DNA from: Anthoceros angustus
Taxonomy: Eukaryota; Streptophyta; Anthocerotopsida; Anthocerotales; Anthocerotaceae
DNA length: 64,000 bases
Reading direction: 5' to 3'
NCBI GenBank assembly: GCA_010909165.1
Contig: MU008158.1
Location: forward strand, 1,575,478-1,639,477
The first letter of the stretch is position 1, and each line of letters opens with the position of its first letter. The notes under the pieces were generated by a model. The model was not told the origin of the DNA. It saw only the letters and a list, made by a program, of their open reading frames with translations, and did not search any database. The translations under genes and the position numbers were made by a program. Positions 48,613 to 60,810 of this stretch are shown here, piece after piece.

Positions 48613-51600
48613 AGGTCAAGATCAAGTCAAGCAAATGCGAGCCATCTTATTCCTACGCAAATGGAAGCTGAGGATGATGTCTCTCAGGCCAAAAAAGCTG
48701 CGCCAAGACAAGAAGTGTCTACTGAAGTAAGACAAGTTATCACTGCCCTTGACACACTTTCTGGCAGTCCTATTCGGGAAATAGCGGAGCCAACATGTCA
48801 GCAATGCACTGAGAAGCAAGCTGTGGTAAGCTCTCTTTGTTGACACTGGTACCATCATTGAGCGCATCGTGGTGCTTATGATTATCACTCAAGTTGGCAT
48901 CTGATTCCTGTAGGAATTGGAGACGGTACAGATTCTTGCTGAAGCTTTACCCAAGATAGTGCCCTATGTGCTGATCAACCATCGTGAGGTAATAGGAGGG
49001 TTCTGTCATTTGGGTATGTGGCAAGGTCTATGGATGTAGTACTCAGCTCTTGTCTTGACACCTGACGGTTTGGCTGCAGGAGCTCCTTCCCCTTATGATG
49101 TGTGCTATTGAACGCCATCCTGACAGCTTAGTCCGTGACTCTCTTACTCACCACCTCTTCAATTTAATCAAGCGTCCGGATGAGCTGCAGAGGAGGATCA
49201 TTATGGATGTAAGACTCTTCTTGTTTGGGATGGTTTTCATTAGGGTTCAGTCTGCTTGAGAAATCAAGATAGGATGTCTGATTTTGTTGCATAGAAAAGT
49301 CCTCATCTGCTGTTGAAATAATGCAAAACGTGTCCTTCGTTTGGCAGGCTTGTGTTTCTTTGTCCCAGAGTCTTGGTGAGATGCGAACTGAAACAGAGTT
49401 ACTTCCTCAATGCTGGGAGCAGGTAATTGGTTGTTTACACCTGGAGAGTACGTATATTGGAATCTGGAGTATGTTGGCAGCCTGGACTATTCTTGAATAG
49501 ACCTCCCATGTGCCTGTGTGGCTACTTGCCGAAGTGTTTGACGCATCTCTCTTGTCATGGTTAGATAAATCACAAGAATGAAGAACGGAGACTGCTTGTG
49601 GCACAATCCTGTGGGGAGCTTGGACAGTTTGTCAGGCCAGAGATGCGCACGTCATTAATTCTGTCCATTGTACATCAACTTGTCGAGGATTCAGCTCCAA
49701 TTGTCCGGGAAGCGGCAGCGCACAATTTGGCTCTTCTACTTCCACTTTTCTCCAACATGGAGAAGTATTTCAAGGTCAGCACTGCTAAGATCTGCTGGGG
49801 AGCAAACATGGCGCAGGATATCTGACTCCAAAGATGGTTACAAAGTAAGCACCTAGTGCAATCTAGAGTAGATTGTTAGGATTCTGGGTCCCCCTAAGCT
49901 CAGGTTTTGTAATCTAGCTAGGTCACTGCATATCTCATGCGAGTCTCTGTGGCTTGCAGGTGGAAGAGCTCTTATTTCAGCTGGTCTCTGATCCATCAGC
50001 GATTGTTGTGGAGACTACCCTAAAGAAACTTCTTCCTGCTGTATTAACATGGATGGAGTCCGGAAGAAAGCCCCTGCTGCCCCTACTCCGATCACTTATT
50101 GTGCACCTCTTAGGTTATGCGAAGGTGAGCTTTCCAGGAACTTCCCAAGATTTTTAAAAGTACGACAAACTTTGTGCTGAGAGTTTTGTCTGATGGATGG
50201 AGTCTGAATTGCGGCAAGATCACAATCTCCTATGTTGGATGGCAGAGATGCCCTCCTGTATCAGGTGTAGAGAAGTCTGCAGAAGCTCACCTACGGGTGT
50301 TGGGAGAGAAGGAGCGGTGGAGTATTGATGTTTTGTTGCAGATGTTGACTCAACTTTTACCAGCCATACGAGATGCTGCTGTAAATAGCTGTCCCTTCAG
50401 GGATGCTGTACAGGAGGCCTTTCATGAATCTGGTTTTTCGGATGACCTTGTCAGATTGTTTGCTGAGTAAGTGGTGATGTTTTACCAGCACGGTTTGCTG
50501 TATTCCCTTCTGCATCTAATGACGGCTCTTATCTCAGGACGGAGGTTGACTGGGTTGTCCTTGATTGGATGTTTGAGGACTGCTTTCCAGCTTTGCTGCA
50601 ACTTGCTTGCATGTTGCCAGCCAGGGAAGAGATTCTCCGCACACGGCTTTGCAAGGTATGCATGGTGTGCACTTGAAACACATTCATGGGCTTGTGTAGA
50701 CTTTGTGGTCAATGGCTCAAGTTCCTTTGTTATACCAGGTGCTATTTTCTGTCGATTCATGCTTTGGAGGCTGCTATCATTCCACCATAGTTGTGCCGAT
50801 TTTTCTTGCTGCCGTTGGTGACGGCGTGGAGCAAGCATCTGTCTCCTAAGCTCGTCAGTCGGATTATTGGTAAGCACAGTTTTTGTGGTGTTTTAAGACA
50901 GTGCAACCCAAGAGGCTGAAAGGCCAAATATGTGCAGGCCTGAGACCGAGAACAGCAGCAGAAGAGCAGCTGGCTGTTATGTGTGTCCTCCCTCTGCTCT
51001 TAGCTGGAGTGCTTAGTGCCTCAAGTGTGCAACATGAGTTCTTTGCCGCTTACTTGAGAAATCTGATTTTGCAATCCACATTCAAGCATGGGGCTTGGAG
51101 AAGTTCACACTCTCCAGATCTTATTGATGCTGTTAGATTTCTCTGGTAATTCCTGTTCTCCCTTTGTCGAACTGGCACCAGCCATGATAATTGCGCTTAC
51201 TGTCTCGTTCACAAGTACTAGCATATGAATATGTGGTGAAAAGGCGTATGACACCAGAGTTCTTCACAGTTCTTTCAAGGAGCAACATGGAGCCATCATG
51301 GGAGTTCTTTGGGACTTGGTTGTCAATGCAAATGCTCCTGTGAAGGTCACCGCCACAGTTATATCAAGGGCATTGGTACGTCGATTGAGTGAGCGTCTTG
51401 GGATATGGACATGGAGGACTTTGATCCTGAGTACTGTTTCTGAACTTTGGTGAATGATTCAGATTGGGTATGCGGATTTGAAGCTGGTGACTCAGCAATT
51501 GTTGCCAGCGTTGGTGACTCTTGCTTCTGACCCAAATGTCGAAGTTAAGCATTCCAGTATCGAAGCTTTTGGATCTGTTGCTCAACACTTCAAGGAAGAG

Positions 51601-54600
51601 GCGGTATGGCAGATGACTAACAATTCTAGATTTCCAGTTAAGCTTGTAGGCCTCTGGATTGAGTTAAACTCAGGTGGCTAGATGCAGTTGTTTAAAGTAG
51701 TCATGAATCTTGGAGTTGAGCAGCGTATTTGTTGGCGTAAATTGCAGGTTGTCGACAAAATACGTGTCCAGATGGATGCATTTCTGGAGGATGGATCACA
51801 CGAAGCTGTCATCAAAGTAGTCCGAACATTTGCTGCCATTTTGCCCGTCTCAGCATCCAATCTGCGGGATTATATCCTTTTGAGCTTGATTTTTGTTTTT
51901 TCCAGCACCTCCCTTCAATGCTTGTGATGCCTACTGGCAAGGGTATTGTCCTTGACTGGGAGTACATCTGCTGCAAAAACTGCTTGTGTTGTCTTCTGCG
52001 AACACAAGCAGCATCGCTCATCTGACGCCGTGAAAGAGCTGATGCCTTCAGTGAAGCCATTCGTGCACTTGATGCTACAGGTCCGTTGAAATCCTCTGGA
52101 CACCTGTTGCAGTTCAGCAGACCGTCGGATATTGCCGCTGCTAACGAAGATGCCGTGATTCAGATCTTTCCCCACCAGTGTCAAAGAACTTCTGCTTCCC
52201 ACAGTTCAGAATCTTCTTAAGGATTCTGATTCTCTAGATCCAGCACACAAAGAAGCCCTGGAGGTCATTTTAAAGGAAAGAACTGTCAACAGATTGGAAT
52301 CCATCAGCAAAAGTCATGACAATGGGAAGCCTATTTGGAGAAGGTGGATTTTTTGAGTAAGAAGGAGTTGGGTGATGATATACTTAGCCCAAACAGCCTG
52401 ACACCCCACAAGAGGCAGGCATGCTGAAGCGGATGATGAGAAACAACTACGGCGGAAATTTATTCAGCAGGGCAGTAGCACCACACCTGATCATTGAAAT
52501 TGGCCTACACAAGCTCCAACAACTCTGGCTAAATTTTTCTTCAGCGGATTACAACTCTGGCGAAATTGCTTTTGTATGACTGTAGAGGTCTGTCGGTTAT
52601 GCTAAATAATCAGGTGATGGTGATGTGAGAAACAAGGAGTAGGGCTCCCTTTGTTCAATGTGAAGTCTAGTTTTCGACAAGGACTCCAAGGAGTGTCCAT
52701 AGCTCTTGGCCCGGTTCCGATAAATTTTAGAACGGCCACGGTAGCGAGACATTCGCATCTTGGGCATCCCAACGCTACGTTGAACCTACCTCTCCTAAGC
52801 AGTGTGACTGGAGGTACCGCCCGAGTAATTCTGAAGTAGAGTTAGTTTCGGGTGGTTACTAAGTAGAGTTAGCTTCCAAATTAGGTTGCACAGTCTGTAA
52901 GTAGCAGCGCACACAATTTGGCTCTTCTACTTCCACTTTTCTCCAACATGGAGAAGTATTTCAAGGTCAGCACTGCTAAGATCTGCTGGGGAGCAAACAT
53001 GGCGCAGGATATCTGACTCCAAAGATGGTTACAAAGTAAGCACCTAGTGCAATCTAGAGTAGATTGTTAGGATTCTGGGTCCCCCTAAGCTCAGGTTTTG
53101 TAATCTAGCTAGGTCACTGCATATCTCATGCGAGTCTCTGTGGCTTGCAGGTGGAAGAGCTCTTATTTCAGCTGGTCTCTGATCCATCAGCGATTGTTGT
53201 GGAGACTACCCTAAAGAAACTTCTTCCTGCTGTATTAACATGGATGGAGTCCGGAAGAAAGCCCCTGCTGCCCCTACTCCGATCACTTATTGTGCACCTC
53301 TTAGGTTATGCGAAGGTGAGCTTTCCAGGAACTTCCCAAGATTTTTAAAAGTACGACAAACTTTGTGCTGAGAGTTTTGTCTGATGGATGGAGTCTGAAT
53401 TGCGGCAAGATCACAATCTCCTATGTTGGATGGCAGAGATGCCCTCCTGTATCAGGTGTAGAGAAGTCTGCAGAAGCTCACCTACGGGTGTTGGGAGAGA
53501 AGGAGCGGTGGAGTATTGATGTTTTGTTGCAGATGTTGACTCAACTTTACCAGCCATACGAGATGCTGCTGTAAAATAGCTGTCCCTTCAGGGATGCTGT
53601 ACAGGAGGCCTTTCATGAATCTGGTTTTCGGATGACCTTGTCAGATTGTTTGCTGAGTAAGTGGTGATGTTTTACCAGCACGGTTTGCTGTATTCCTTCT
53701 GCATCTAATGACGGCTCTTATCTCAGGACGGAGGTTGACTGGGTTGTCCTTGATTGGATGTTTTGAGGACTGCTTTCCAGCTTTGCTGCAACTTGCTTGC
53801 ATGTTGCCAGCCAGGGAAGAGATTCTCCGCACACGGCTTTGCAAGGTATGCATGGTGTGCACTTGAAACACATTCATGGGCTTGTGTAGACTTTGTGGTC
53901 AATGGCTCAGAAGTTCCTTTGTTATACCAGGTGCTATTTTCTGTCGATTCATGCTTTGGAGGCTGCTATCATTCCACCATAGTTGTGCCGATTTTTCTTG
54001 CTGCCGTTGGTGACGACGTGGAGCCGAAGCATCTGTCTCCTAAGCTCGTCAGTCGGATTATTGGTAAGCACAGTTTTTTGTGGTGTTTTAAGACAGTGCA
54101 ACCCAAGAGGCTGAAAGGCCAAATATGTGCAGGCCTGAGACCGAGAACAGCAGCAGAAGAGCAGCTGGCTGTTATGTGTGTCCTCCCTCTGCTCTTAGCT
54201 GGAGTGCTTAGTGCCTCAAGTGTGCAACATGAGTTCTTTGCCGCTTACTTGAGAAATCTGATTTTGCAATCCACATTCAAGCATGGGGCTTGGAGAAGTT
54301 CACACTCCAGATCTTATTGATGCTGTTAGATTTCTCTGGTAATTCCTGTTCTCCTTTGTCGAACTGGCACCAGCCATGATAATTGCGCTTACTGTCTGTT
54401 CACAAGTACTAGCATATGAATATGTGGTGAAAAGGCGTATGACACCAGAGTTCTTCACAGTTCTTTCAAGGAGCAACATGGAGCCATCATGGGAGTTCTT
54501 TGGGACTTGGTTGTCAATGCAAATGCTCCTGTGAAGGTCACCGCCACAGTTATATCAAGGGCATTGGTACGTCGATTGAGTGAGCGTCTTGGGATATGGA

Positions 54601-55687
54601 CATGGAGGACTTTGATCCTGAGTACTGTTTCTGAACTTTGGTGAATGATTCAGATTGGGTATGCGGATTTGAAGCTGGTGACTCAGCAATTGTTGCCAGC
54701 GTTGGTGACTCTTGCTTCTGACCCAAATGTCGAGGTTAAGCATTCCAGTATCGAAGCTTTTGGATCTGTTGCTCAACACTTCAAGGAAGAGGCGGTATGG
54801 CAGATGACTAACAATTCTAGATTTCCAGTTGCTTGTAGGCCTCTGGATTGAGTTAAACTCAGGTGGCTAGATGCAGTTGTTTAAAGTAGTCATGAATCTT
54901 GGAGTTGAGCAGCGTATTTGTTGGCGTAAATTGCAGGTTGTCGACAAAATACGTGTCCAGATGGATGCATTTCTGGAGGATGGATCACACGAAGCTGTCA
55001 TCAAAGTAGTCCGAACATTTGCTGCCATTTTGCCCGTCTCAGCATCCAATCTGCGGATTATATCCTTTGAGCTTGATTTTTGTTTTTTCCAGCACCTCCC
55101 TTCAATGCTTGTGATGCCTACTGGCAAGGGTATTGTCCTTGACTGGGAGTACATCTGCTGCAAAAACTGCTTGTGTTGTCTTCTGCCGGAACACAAGCAG
55201 CATCGCTCATGCGACGCCGTGAAAGAGCTGATGCCTTCAGTGAAGCCATTCGTGCACTTGATGCTACAGGTCCGTTGAAATCCTCTGGACACCTGTTGCA
55301 GTTCAGCAGACCGTCGGATATTGCCGCTGCTAACGAAGATGCCGTGATTCAGATCTTTCCCCCACCAGTGTCAAAGAACTTCTGCTTCCCACAGTTCAGA
55401 ATCTTCTTAAGGATTCTGATTCTCTAGATCCAGCACACAAAGAAGCCCTGGAGGTCATTTTAAAGGAAAGAACTGTCAACAGATTGGAATCCATCAGCAA
55501 AGTCATGACAATGGGAAGCCTATTTGGAGAAGGTGGATTTTTGAGTAAGAAGGAGTTGGGTGATGATATACTTAGCCCAAACAGCCCGACACCCCCACAA
55601 GAGGCAGGCATGCTGAAGCGGATGATGAGAAACAACTACGGCGGAAATTTATTCAGCAGGGCGAGTAGCACCACACCTGATCATTGA
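45527..55687 (+). CDS. RELCH: RELCH homologue (LisH + HEAT repeats), internally duplicated
   Basis: RELCH binds RAB11 and helps move sterol between recycling endosomes and the trans-Golgi network in animals; the plant copy is conserved but little studied. The N-terminal LisH (IVDFLIERNYLLTAFELLHEL) is in exon 45,527-45,728, then 45,830-45,985. A second LisH-like exon is at 47,777-47,937, then 48,016-48,123. Coiled coil is in 48,298-48,447 and 48,523-48,825. HEAT exons are 48,914-48,988, 49,080-49,208, 49,348-49,422, 49,565-49,774, 49,960-50,124, 50,246-50,466 and 50,538-50,655, then 50,739 onward. The last exon ends FSRASSTTPDH at 55,687. Segments 45,299-46,955 and 49,716-52,904 are repeated in tandem, each copy with its own frameshifts, so no single path is intact. 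The consensus is a full-length gene. Confidence 0.88.
48448..48449 (+). other. Probable GC-AG intron donor in RELCH
   Basis: The coiled-coil exon ends GATCAGCAG and the intron starts GCAAGG instead of GT. The same GC is present in the other copy (46,79x). The acceptor is TTACGCAG at 48,522, and the frame continues correctly into ILHLTDSLERA. Confidence 0.6.
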
Positions 55688-56098
55688 AATTGGCCTACAC
55701 AAGCTCCAACAACTCTGGCTAAATTTTTCTTCAGCGGATTACAACTCTGGCGAAATTGCTTTTGTATGACTGTAGAGGTCTGTCGGTTATGCTAAATAAT
55801 CAGGTGATGGTGATGTGAGAAACAAGGGAGTAGGGCTCCCTTTGTTCAATGTGAAGTCTAGTTTTCGACAAGGACTCCAAGGAGTGTCCATAGCTCTTGG
55901 CCCGGTTCCGATAAATTTTAGAACGGCCACGGTAGCGAGACATTCGCATCTTGGGCATCCCAACGCTACGTTGAACCTACCTCTCCCTAAGCAGTGTGAC
56001 TGGAGGTACCGCCCGAGTAATTCTGAAGTAGAGTTAGTTTCGGGTGGTTACTAAGTAGAGTTAGCTTCCAAATTAGGTTGCACAGTCTGTAAGTAGCA
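49716..56098 (+). repeat. Direct tandem duplication, 3.19-kb unit (RELCH 3' part)
   Basis: 49,716-52,904 and 52,905-56,098 repeat the HEAT-coding exons, the 3' end and a following LTR-like block. The join at 52,905 reads GTAAGTAGCA|GCGCACACAA, where AGCGCACA is shared by both partners. The first copy ends its coding part at 52,497, the second at 55,687. The first copy breaks at about 50,832 (GAGCAAGCAT for GAGCCGAAGCAT) and 52,005-52,022. The second breaks at about 53,545 (one T lost) and 54,305 (two bases lost). Confidence 0.9.
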
Positions 56099-56435
56099 AC
56101 AAATTAAAATTGGCTTCCTACTTAATGATAAGCGCCTTGCTCGATAAAAGATTGCTCTCTTATTGGCATACCGAGCAGGACACGTTGCCCTAGCTCGATT
56201 GTCGTTGAGAGTAATTCAAGTATCTACTAAGTAGAGTTAGTTTCCTAATTAGGTAGAACAGTTTGCAAGTAGCAATAAAATAGAAGTAGCAACAAAATAG
56301 AATTAAATTCCTACTTAATGGAGCTCTGTCCTCTATATGGAGACCTCTAAAGGTTAGGTTTATTATCCCTTTTCCTTGTATATTACTTACTCCTCTTGCT
56401 TCAAAGCTCTCACTACTGTATAACTTGGTATCCTC
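55814..56435 (+). repeat. LTR-like block attached to RELCH 3' end
   Basis: Begins TGTGAGAAACAAGG right after the RELCH 3' region. It contains the doubled GTAGAGTTAG..TTTCCTAATTAGG motif common in plant copia LTRs and a TATA-like CCTCTATATGGAGACC. It ends near GTATAAC, followed by TTGGTATC, which recalls the start of an iMet primer site. Other copies: 52,624-52,904 (cut), 59,383-59,978, 60,430-60,650 (3' part only) and 61,340-61,950. Interpreted as an LTR; no coding interior found. Confidence 0.5.
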
Positions 56436-56526
56436 ACATGTGATTGCTTAGATTGAAAAGAACAAAACAGTTCTCCTGCTTAAAAGTTCTTCCAATTTTC
56501 ATTGCCCTCATCTTATAACCACGAGA

Positions 56527-57159
56527 ATGATTTCATCAACTTCTTTCCCCATGACGTTGAAGAACCCCATTGACATGAGTCTCCATGAGCTAATTAAGCT
56601 CAACAAAAACAAAGCAAAGGGTCATGACGGTGCTGGCCATGAAGCAGCTGGTGCCAAGGAAGGCAAATTTGTGAGCGGAGGCTCTAGAAGTTTTGCCACA
56701 AGACAAGCTAATTGTGTAGAATTCTTGAAGTTTTGCCACAAGACAAGCTAATTGTGTAGAATTCTTGCCACAAGACAAGCTCATTGTGCAGCGGAACGAA
56801 CTGTGCCTACTTCACCTCCCAGCTTTGTAACTAGGTCCACGAAAAGAAGCTTTGGCGTGCCACGTTAGGTGGTCAAGTACCTTGTGGTACTTTGCCGCAT
56901 GTTGCTCTAATTTTGTAACATTTGTGTCTTGGTTCTGTTGAGATTGAATTTTGTGTTTCTCTTAATGCAGCAAGCTCGTATATCTATTGAACCAAACAAC
57001 TACTTTGTGATCGACCTTGATGACAAGCCAATGGTCATTAAGCCAATGGTCATTAAGCCAATTGTCATTAAGTCAATGGTCATTAAGCCAATGGTCATTA
57101 AGTCTATGGTAGAGGCTCAACAATTCAAATCAGTGGAACACTATTGGATATCAACTTAG
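56527..57159 (+). CDS. Small two-exon protein with UAP56-binding-like motif and KPMVI repeat
   Basis: Exon 1 56,527-56,670 (48 codons) with donor TTT|GTGAGC, exon 2 56,971-57,159 with acceptor AATGCAG; together 110 residues in one frame. Exon 1 has NPIDMSLHELIKLNK, close to the UAP56-binding motif (xxDMSLDDIIK) at the N terminus of ALY/UIF-type mRNA export adaptors. Exon 2 reads ISIEPNNYFVIDLDD, then six units of a KPMVI-like pentapeptide from a 15-bp tandem repeat (57,025-57,111), ending EHYWIST. There is no RRM. It could be a truncated export adaptor, a captured fragment inside the repeat mosaic, or an expressed small gene. Exon 2 is duplicated at 62,423-62,611 and 63,474-63,662 with few changes. 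Confidence 0.45.
56688..56791 (+). repeat. 40-bp tandem repeat, 2.6 copies
   Basis: AAGTTTTGCCACAAGACAAG followed by CTAATTGTGTAGAATTCTTG, at 56,688 and 56,728, with a partial third. It lies in the intron of the small gene. Also present at 62,946-63,050 and 63,190-63,295. Confidence 0.85.
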
Positions 57160-58640
57160 AACTTGAACTATTTAGTGGCTAGCTAGGTAAGAACTAAGGT
57201 AGACATTTGATAACCCAGATCAACGAAATAGCGGATTCTAAGAATTTAGATTTTTTTGTGACTGGTTGGGTAAGACAAGAAGTAGAGGCTCAACAACTCA
57301 TATTAATGAATCAACATATTCTAAGAACTTGAATTGTTTCAAGGTTCGACTGTTTTATTAATGCAACTGAATCTCACTATCATGTTGGGTGTTAATGAAA
57401 ACAATAAAAAATAGTAATCAAGCATTCTAGTGTTCATTTATTTTTAATATATAATATAAAATTAAGTTTACATATTATTATATTATTAATTAAATTAATA
57501 AAATAATACGTGATATTAAAAAAATAATACATGACATGCAATTTAGTGAGCTCTTGAGAAAAAATATCTGATTTTGGAGGACGCATTTTTATGAATATGT
57601 CTAGTATGTTGAGTAGCTTAAGCCTCCACGTTCACAATTTAGACTCATTTACAAAGACCAAACTGAAAATTCATGTTAAAAGTTCATCAATTATGTTAGA
57701 AGCTCCAAGACGTTTCATCCATAACTCATATGTTTCTATAATTTTAGAAGGTCTTGTATGTTGTTTTAAGTATTTTAAAAAATAGCACCCATATGTAGAA
57801 TTGTTAGCAAATAAAATTATCCAAGAATTAAGTTTTTAAAACAAAATATATCTAAGCGTGATCTTTATGTAATAAACAAAGATAGGTGATCGCCCCTATG
57901 ACAAAAAGTTAGAATTTGGAAAACCAAGCTACACATCAGGTATTCCTTTAAAACCACCATAAACCATCGCCTCCCTCCCGACTATTCTAACATTAAGTAT
58001 TGTAAGAACGTTAATGAACATGAAACCAACCATTTAGAGATTAATTATTGTAAGAGAATTCATAAACGTTAATGAACATGAAACCAACCATTTAGAGATT
58101 AATTATTGTAAGAGAATTCATAAACATCAACCGAGCCGGTTTTATTAACCAAGATGGAGGCATATAGTAATTTTATTATTTTTGGATTGAGGTATATTAG
58201 TGTGCATTAGTTTTGGATGAGACAATCTTTTCCTAACTTCTTTTTACCATAAATACTATGGTAATTGCTTCATGTTGCTTGGCAAGACTAGTCTAGAGAT
58301 GGGCATAATTAGAGAAATTGGCCGAAAGCCTTCTAGACATGTTTTTTCGGGCCGACAAACAACCCAAGAGAAGTATCATATTGTAGGTTGTGCGAGAATT
58401 TTGTAATTCAGTGAAGAAGTATGATGTTGTAGGTTGTGCAAGAATTTTGTAATTTATTGGATACATAAAGAAATTTGAAGTGATGTATCATTAGACAAGT
58501 TTAGGGAAACCTAAGGGGTTACCGAGGGAGAAGTATCATGTTGTACGTTGTGCAAGAATTTTGTACTTTATTGAATAGATAAAGAATCATGAGGTGATCT
58601 ATCATAACACAAGCTTATGGAAACCTTATGGTTAGGGTAA
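57160..58640. other. AT-rich non-coding stretch with short repeats
   Basis: Strongly AT-rich, no gene. A 58-bp unit is exactly doubled at 58,008-58,065 and 58,066-58,123. A GAAGTATSATRTTGTAGGTTGTGCRAGAATTTTGTA-like unit (split here by words) recurs three times near 58,369, 58,418 and 58,530. Confidence 0.5.
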
Positions 58641-58699
58641 CAAGGAAAAAGAATAAAATAGAATTAAATTCCTACTTAATGATAAGCGCCATGGGACTA

Positions 58700-59035
58700 A
58701 ATTATGATAAGTAGAGTTAGTTTCCTAATTAGGTAGAAACGGTTTGCAAGTAGCAATAAAATAGAAGTAGCAACAAAATAGAAGTAGCAACAAAATAGAA
58801 GTAGAGTTAGTTTTCGGGTGGTTACTAAGTAGAGTTAGTTTCCTAATTAGGTAGAAACGGTTTGCAAGTAGCAATAAAATAGAAGTAGCAACAAAATAGA
58901 AGTAGCAATAAAATAGAAGTAGAGTTAGTTTCCTAATTAGGTAGAAACGGTTTGCAAGTAGCAACAAAATAGAAGTAGCAACAAAATAGAAGTAGCAATA
59001 AAATAGAAGTAGAGTTAGCTTCCAAATATAGAATA
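58700..59035 (+). repeat. Tandem LTR-derived repeats
   Basis: Three rounds of GTAGAGTTAG - TTTCCTAATTAGGTAGAAAC - GGTTTGCAAGTAGC followed by variable numbers of AATAAAATAGAAGTAGC units. These are internal motifs of the LTR-like block, amplified locally. Confidence 0.75.
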
Positions 59036-59055
59036 TAATTGGTCTTTTGGATAAA

Positions 59056-59660
59056 TCCATCAGCAAAAGTCATGACAATGGGAAGCCTATTTGGAGAAGG
59101 TGGATTTTTGAGTAAGAAGGAGTTGGGTGATGATATACTTAGCCCAAACAGCCTGACACCCCACAAGAGGCAGGCATGCTGAAGCGGATGATGAGAAACA
59201 ACTACGGCGGAAATTTATTCAGCAGGGAGTAGCACCACACCTGATCATTGAAATTGGCCTACACAAGCTCCAACAACTCTGGCTAAATTTTTCTTCAGCG
59301 GATTACAACTCTGGCGAAATTGCTTTTGTATGACTGTAGAGGTCTGTCGGTTATGCTAAATAATCAGGTGATGGTGATGTGAGAAACAAGGAGTAGGGCT
59401 CCCTTTGTTCAATGTGAAGTCTAGTTTTCGACAAGGACTCCAAGGAGTGTCCATAGCTCTTGGCCCGGTTCCGATAAATTTTAGAACGGCCACGGTAGCG
59501 AGACATTCGCATCTTGGGCATCCCAACGCTACGTTGAACCTACCTCTCCTAAGCAGTGTGACTGGAGGTACCGCCCGAGTAATTCTGAAGTAGAGTTAGT
59601 TTTCGGGTGGTTACTAAGTAGAGTTAGCTTCCAAATTAGGTTGCACAGTCTGTAAGTAGC
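59056..59660 (+). pseudogene. RELCH 3'-end fragment, third copy
   Basis: Starts mid-exon at AATCCATCAGCAAAAGTCATG and runs through the RELCH stop, 3' region and LTR-like block. The preceding GGATAAATCC offers only a few bases of shared sequence with the true exon. Contains an extra A (AGCAAAAGTC), shared with the 52,310 copy, that shifts the frame. Confidence 0.85.
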
Positions 59661-59983
59661 AACAAATTAAAATTGGCTTCCTACTTAATGATAAGCGCCT
59701 TGCTCGATAAAAGATTGCTCTCTTATTGGCATACCGAGCAGGACACGTTGCCCTAGCTCGATTGTCGTTGAGAGTAATTCAAGTATCTACTAAGTAGAGT
59801 TAGTTTCCTAATTAGGTAGAAACGGTTTGCAAGTAGCAATAAAATAGAAGTAGCAACAAAATAGAATTAAATTCCTACTTAATGGAGCTCTGTCCTCTAT
59901 ATGGAGACCTCTAAAGGTTAGGTTTATTATCCCTTTTCCTTGTATTACTTACTCCTCTTGCTTCAAAGCTCTCACTCGATAAC

Positions 59984-60430
59984 TTGGTTGGGAATCGAGA
60001 GAGGCAGAAGTGCAGCCTCCACCACAAGCAAACGCCCAAATTGACACGCCGGATTAGTGTACACTGGTTCAAGTATCCGTATGAAACCAGACTGCCTGCC
60101 TACTTTAAGCTACCTAGGCCACAAGGCGAGGAATTGTTGAATCGTTCCAGGACTTCGGTGAGGAGGTTGATCTTGAGCTTAATTGCAGTTGCCCGTTTTC
60201 CTCGGTCAGTAAGCAGCAATGACTTCACCTTTCATTCCAAGTGCAAGTGCCCCCAATTCCGCACTGTCCTCCATCTTCACGCCCGGTAACAGCAACGCCC
60301 TAGAACCGACATAGCAGCTCTGTCCAATCTCATTGGCTTTGAACCCTACTTTTCCTCCTTCATACAAATGCCCGAAGATGAGAGCATTTCTGCCCACAGC
60401 GGTGCCGGCTCTGACTGTCAGCAGGTCAGG
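59984..60430 (-). pseudogene. NRPS-like protein exon: left-handed beta-helix acyltransferase part
   Basis: Minus-strand exon at about 60,430-60,200. It reads VRAGTAVGRNALIFGH, then KANEIGQSCYVGSRALLLPG and AELGALALGMKGEVI, the hexapeptide turns of a left-handed beta-helix acyltransferase. The text matches the C-terminal part of membrane-anchored NRPS-like/Pls-type proteins (adenylation domain, carrier, several helices, beta-helix repeats). 59,984-60,200 is probably adjoining intron or exon that I cannot read. It is cut at both ends by LTR-like sequence. Confidence 0.6.
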
Positions 60431-60654
60431 GTTGAGAGTAATTCAAGTATCTACTAAGTAGAGTTAGTTTCCTAATTAGGTAGAAACGGTTTGCAAGTAG
60501 CAATAAAATAGAAGTAGCAACAAAATAGAATTAAATTCCTACTTAATGGAGCTCATCCTCTATATGGAGACCTCTAAAGGTTAGGTTTATTATCCCTTTT
60601 CCTTGTATATTACTTACTCCTCTTGCTTCAAAGCTCTCACTCTTGTATAACTTG

Positions 60655-60810
60655 GTATCCTCACATGTGATTGCTTGCCATGTTGTGTCTCGTAGGGATG
60701 TGAAACCCCAAAGTTCGCTGGAACTGCCATCTCTGGTTCTTCCTACCAATGCCCAACGGCAAGCAACACTGAATCCTGTGAAGAGGAGGCCTGACTGAAG
60801 ATATGCTACA
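60655..60810 (-). pseudogene. NRPS-like protein exon, transmembrane part, partial copy
   Basis: Same as the right end of the 61,960-62,390 exon: WALVGRTRDGSSSELWGF and LRDTTWQAITCE. It joins RELCH sequence at 60,801-60,810 through a shared ATGCTACAGG. Confidence 0.7.

Noticed and set aside
52651-52839. 62-71-residue frame recurring at 52,651, 55,815, 59,405 and 61,344
   Set aside because: It recurs because the LTR-like block recurs; length and frame vary between copies, and the text matches no protein family.
57025-57111. CRISPR-like array in the 15-bp repeats
   Set aside because: No unique spacers; the units are contiguous coding repeats in a plant gene.
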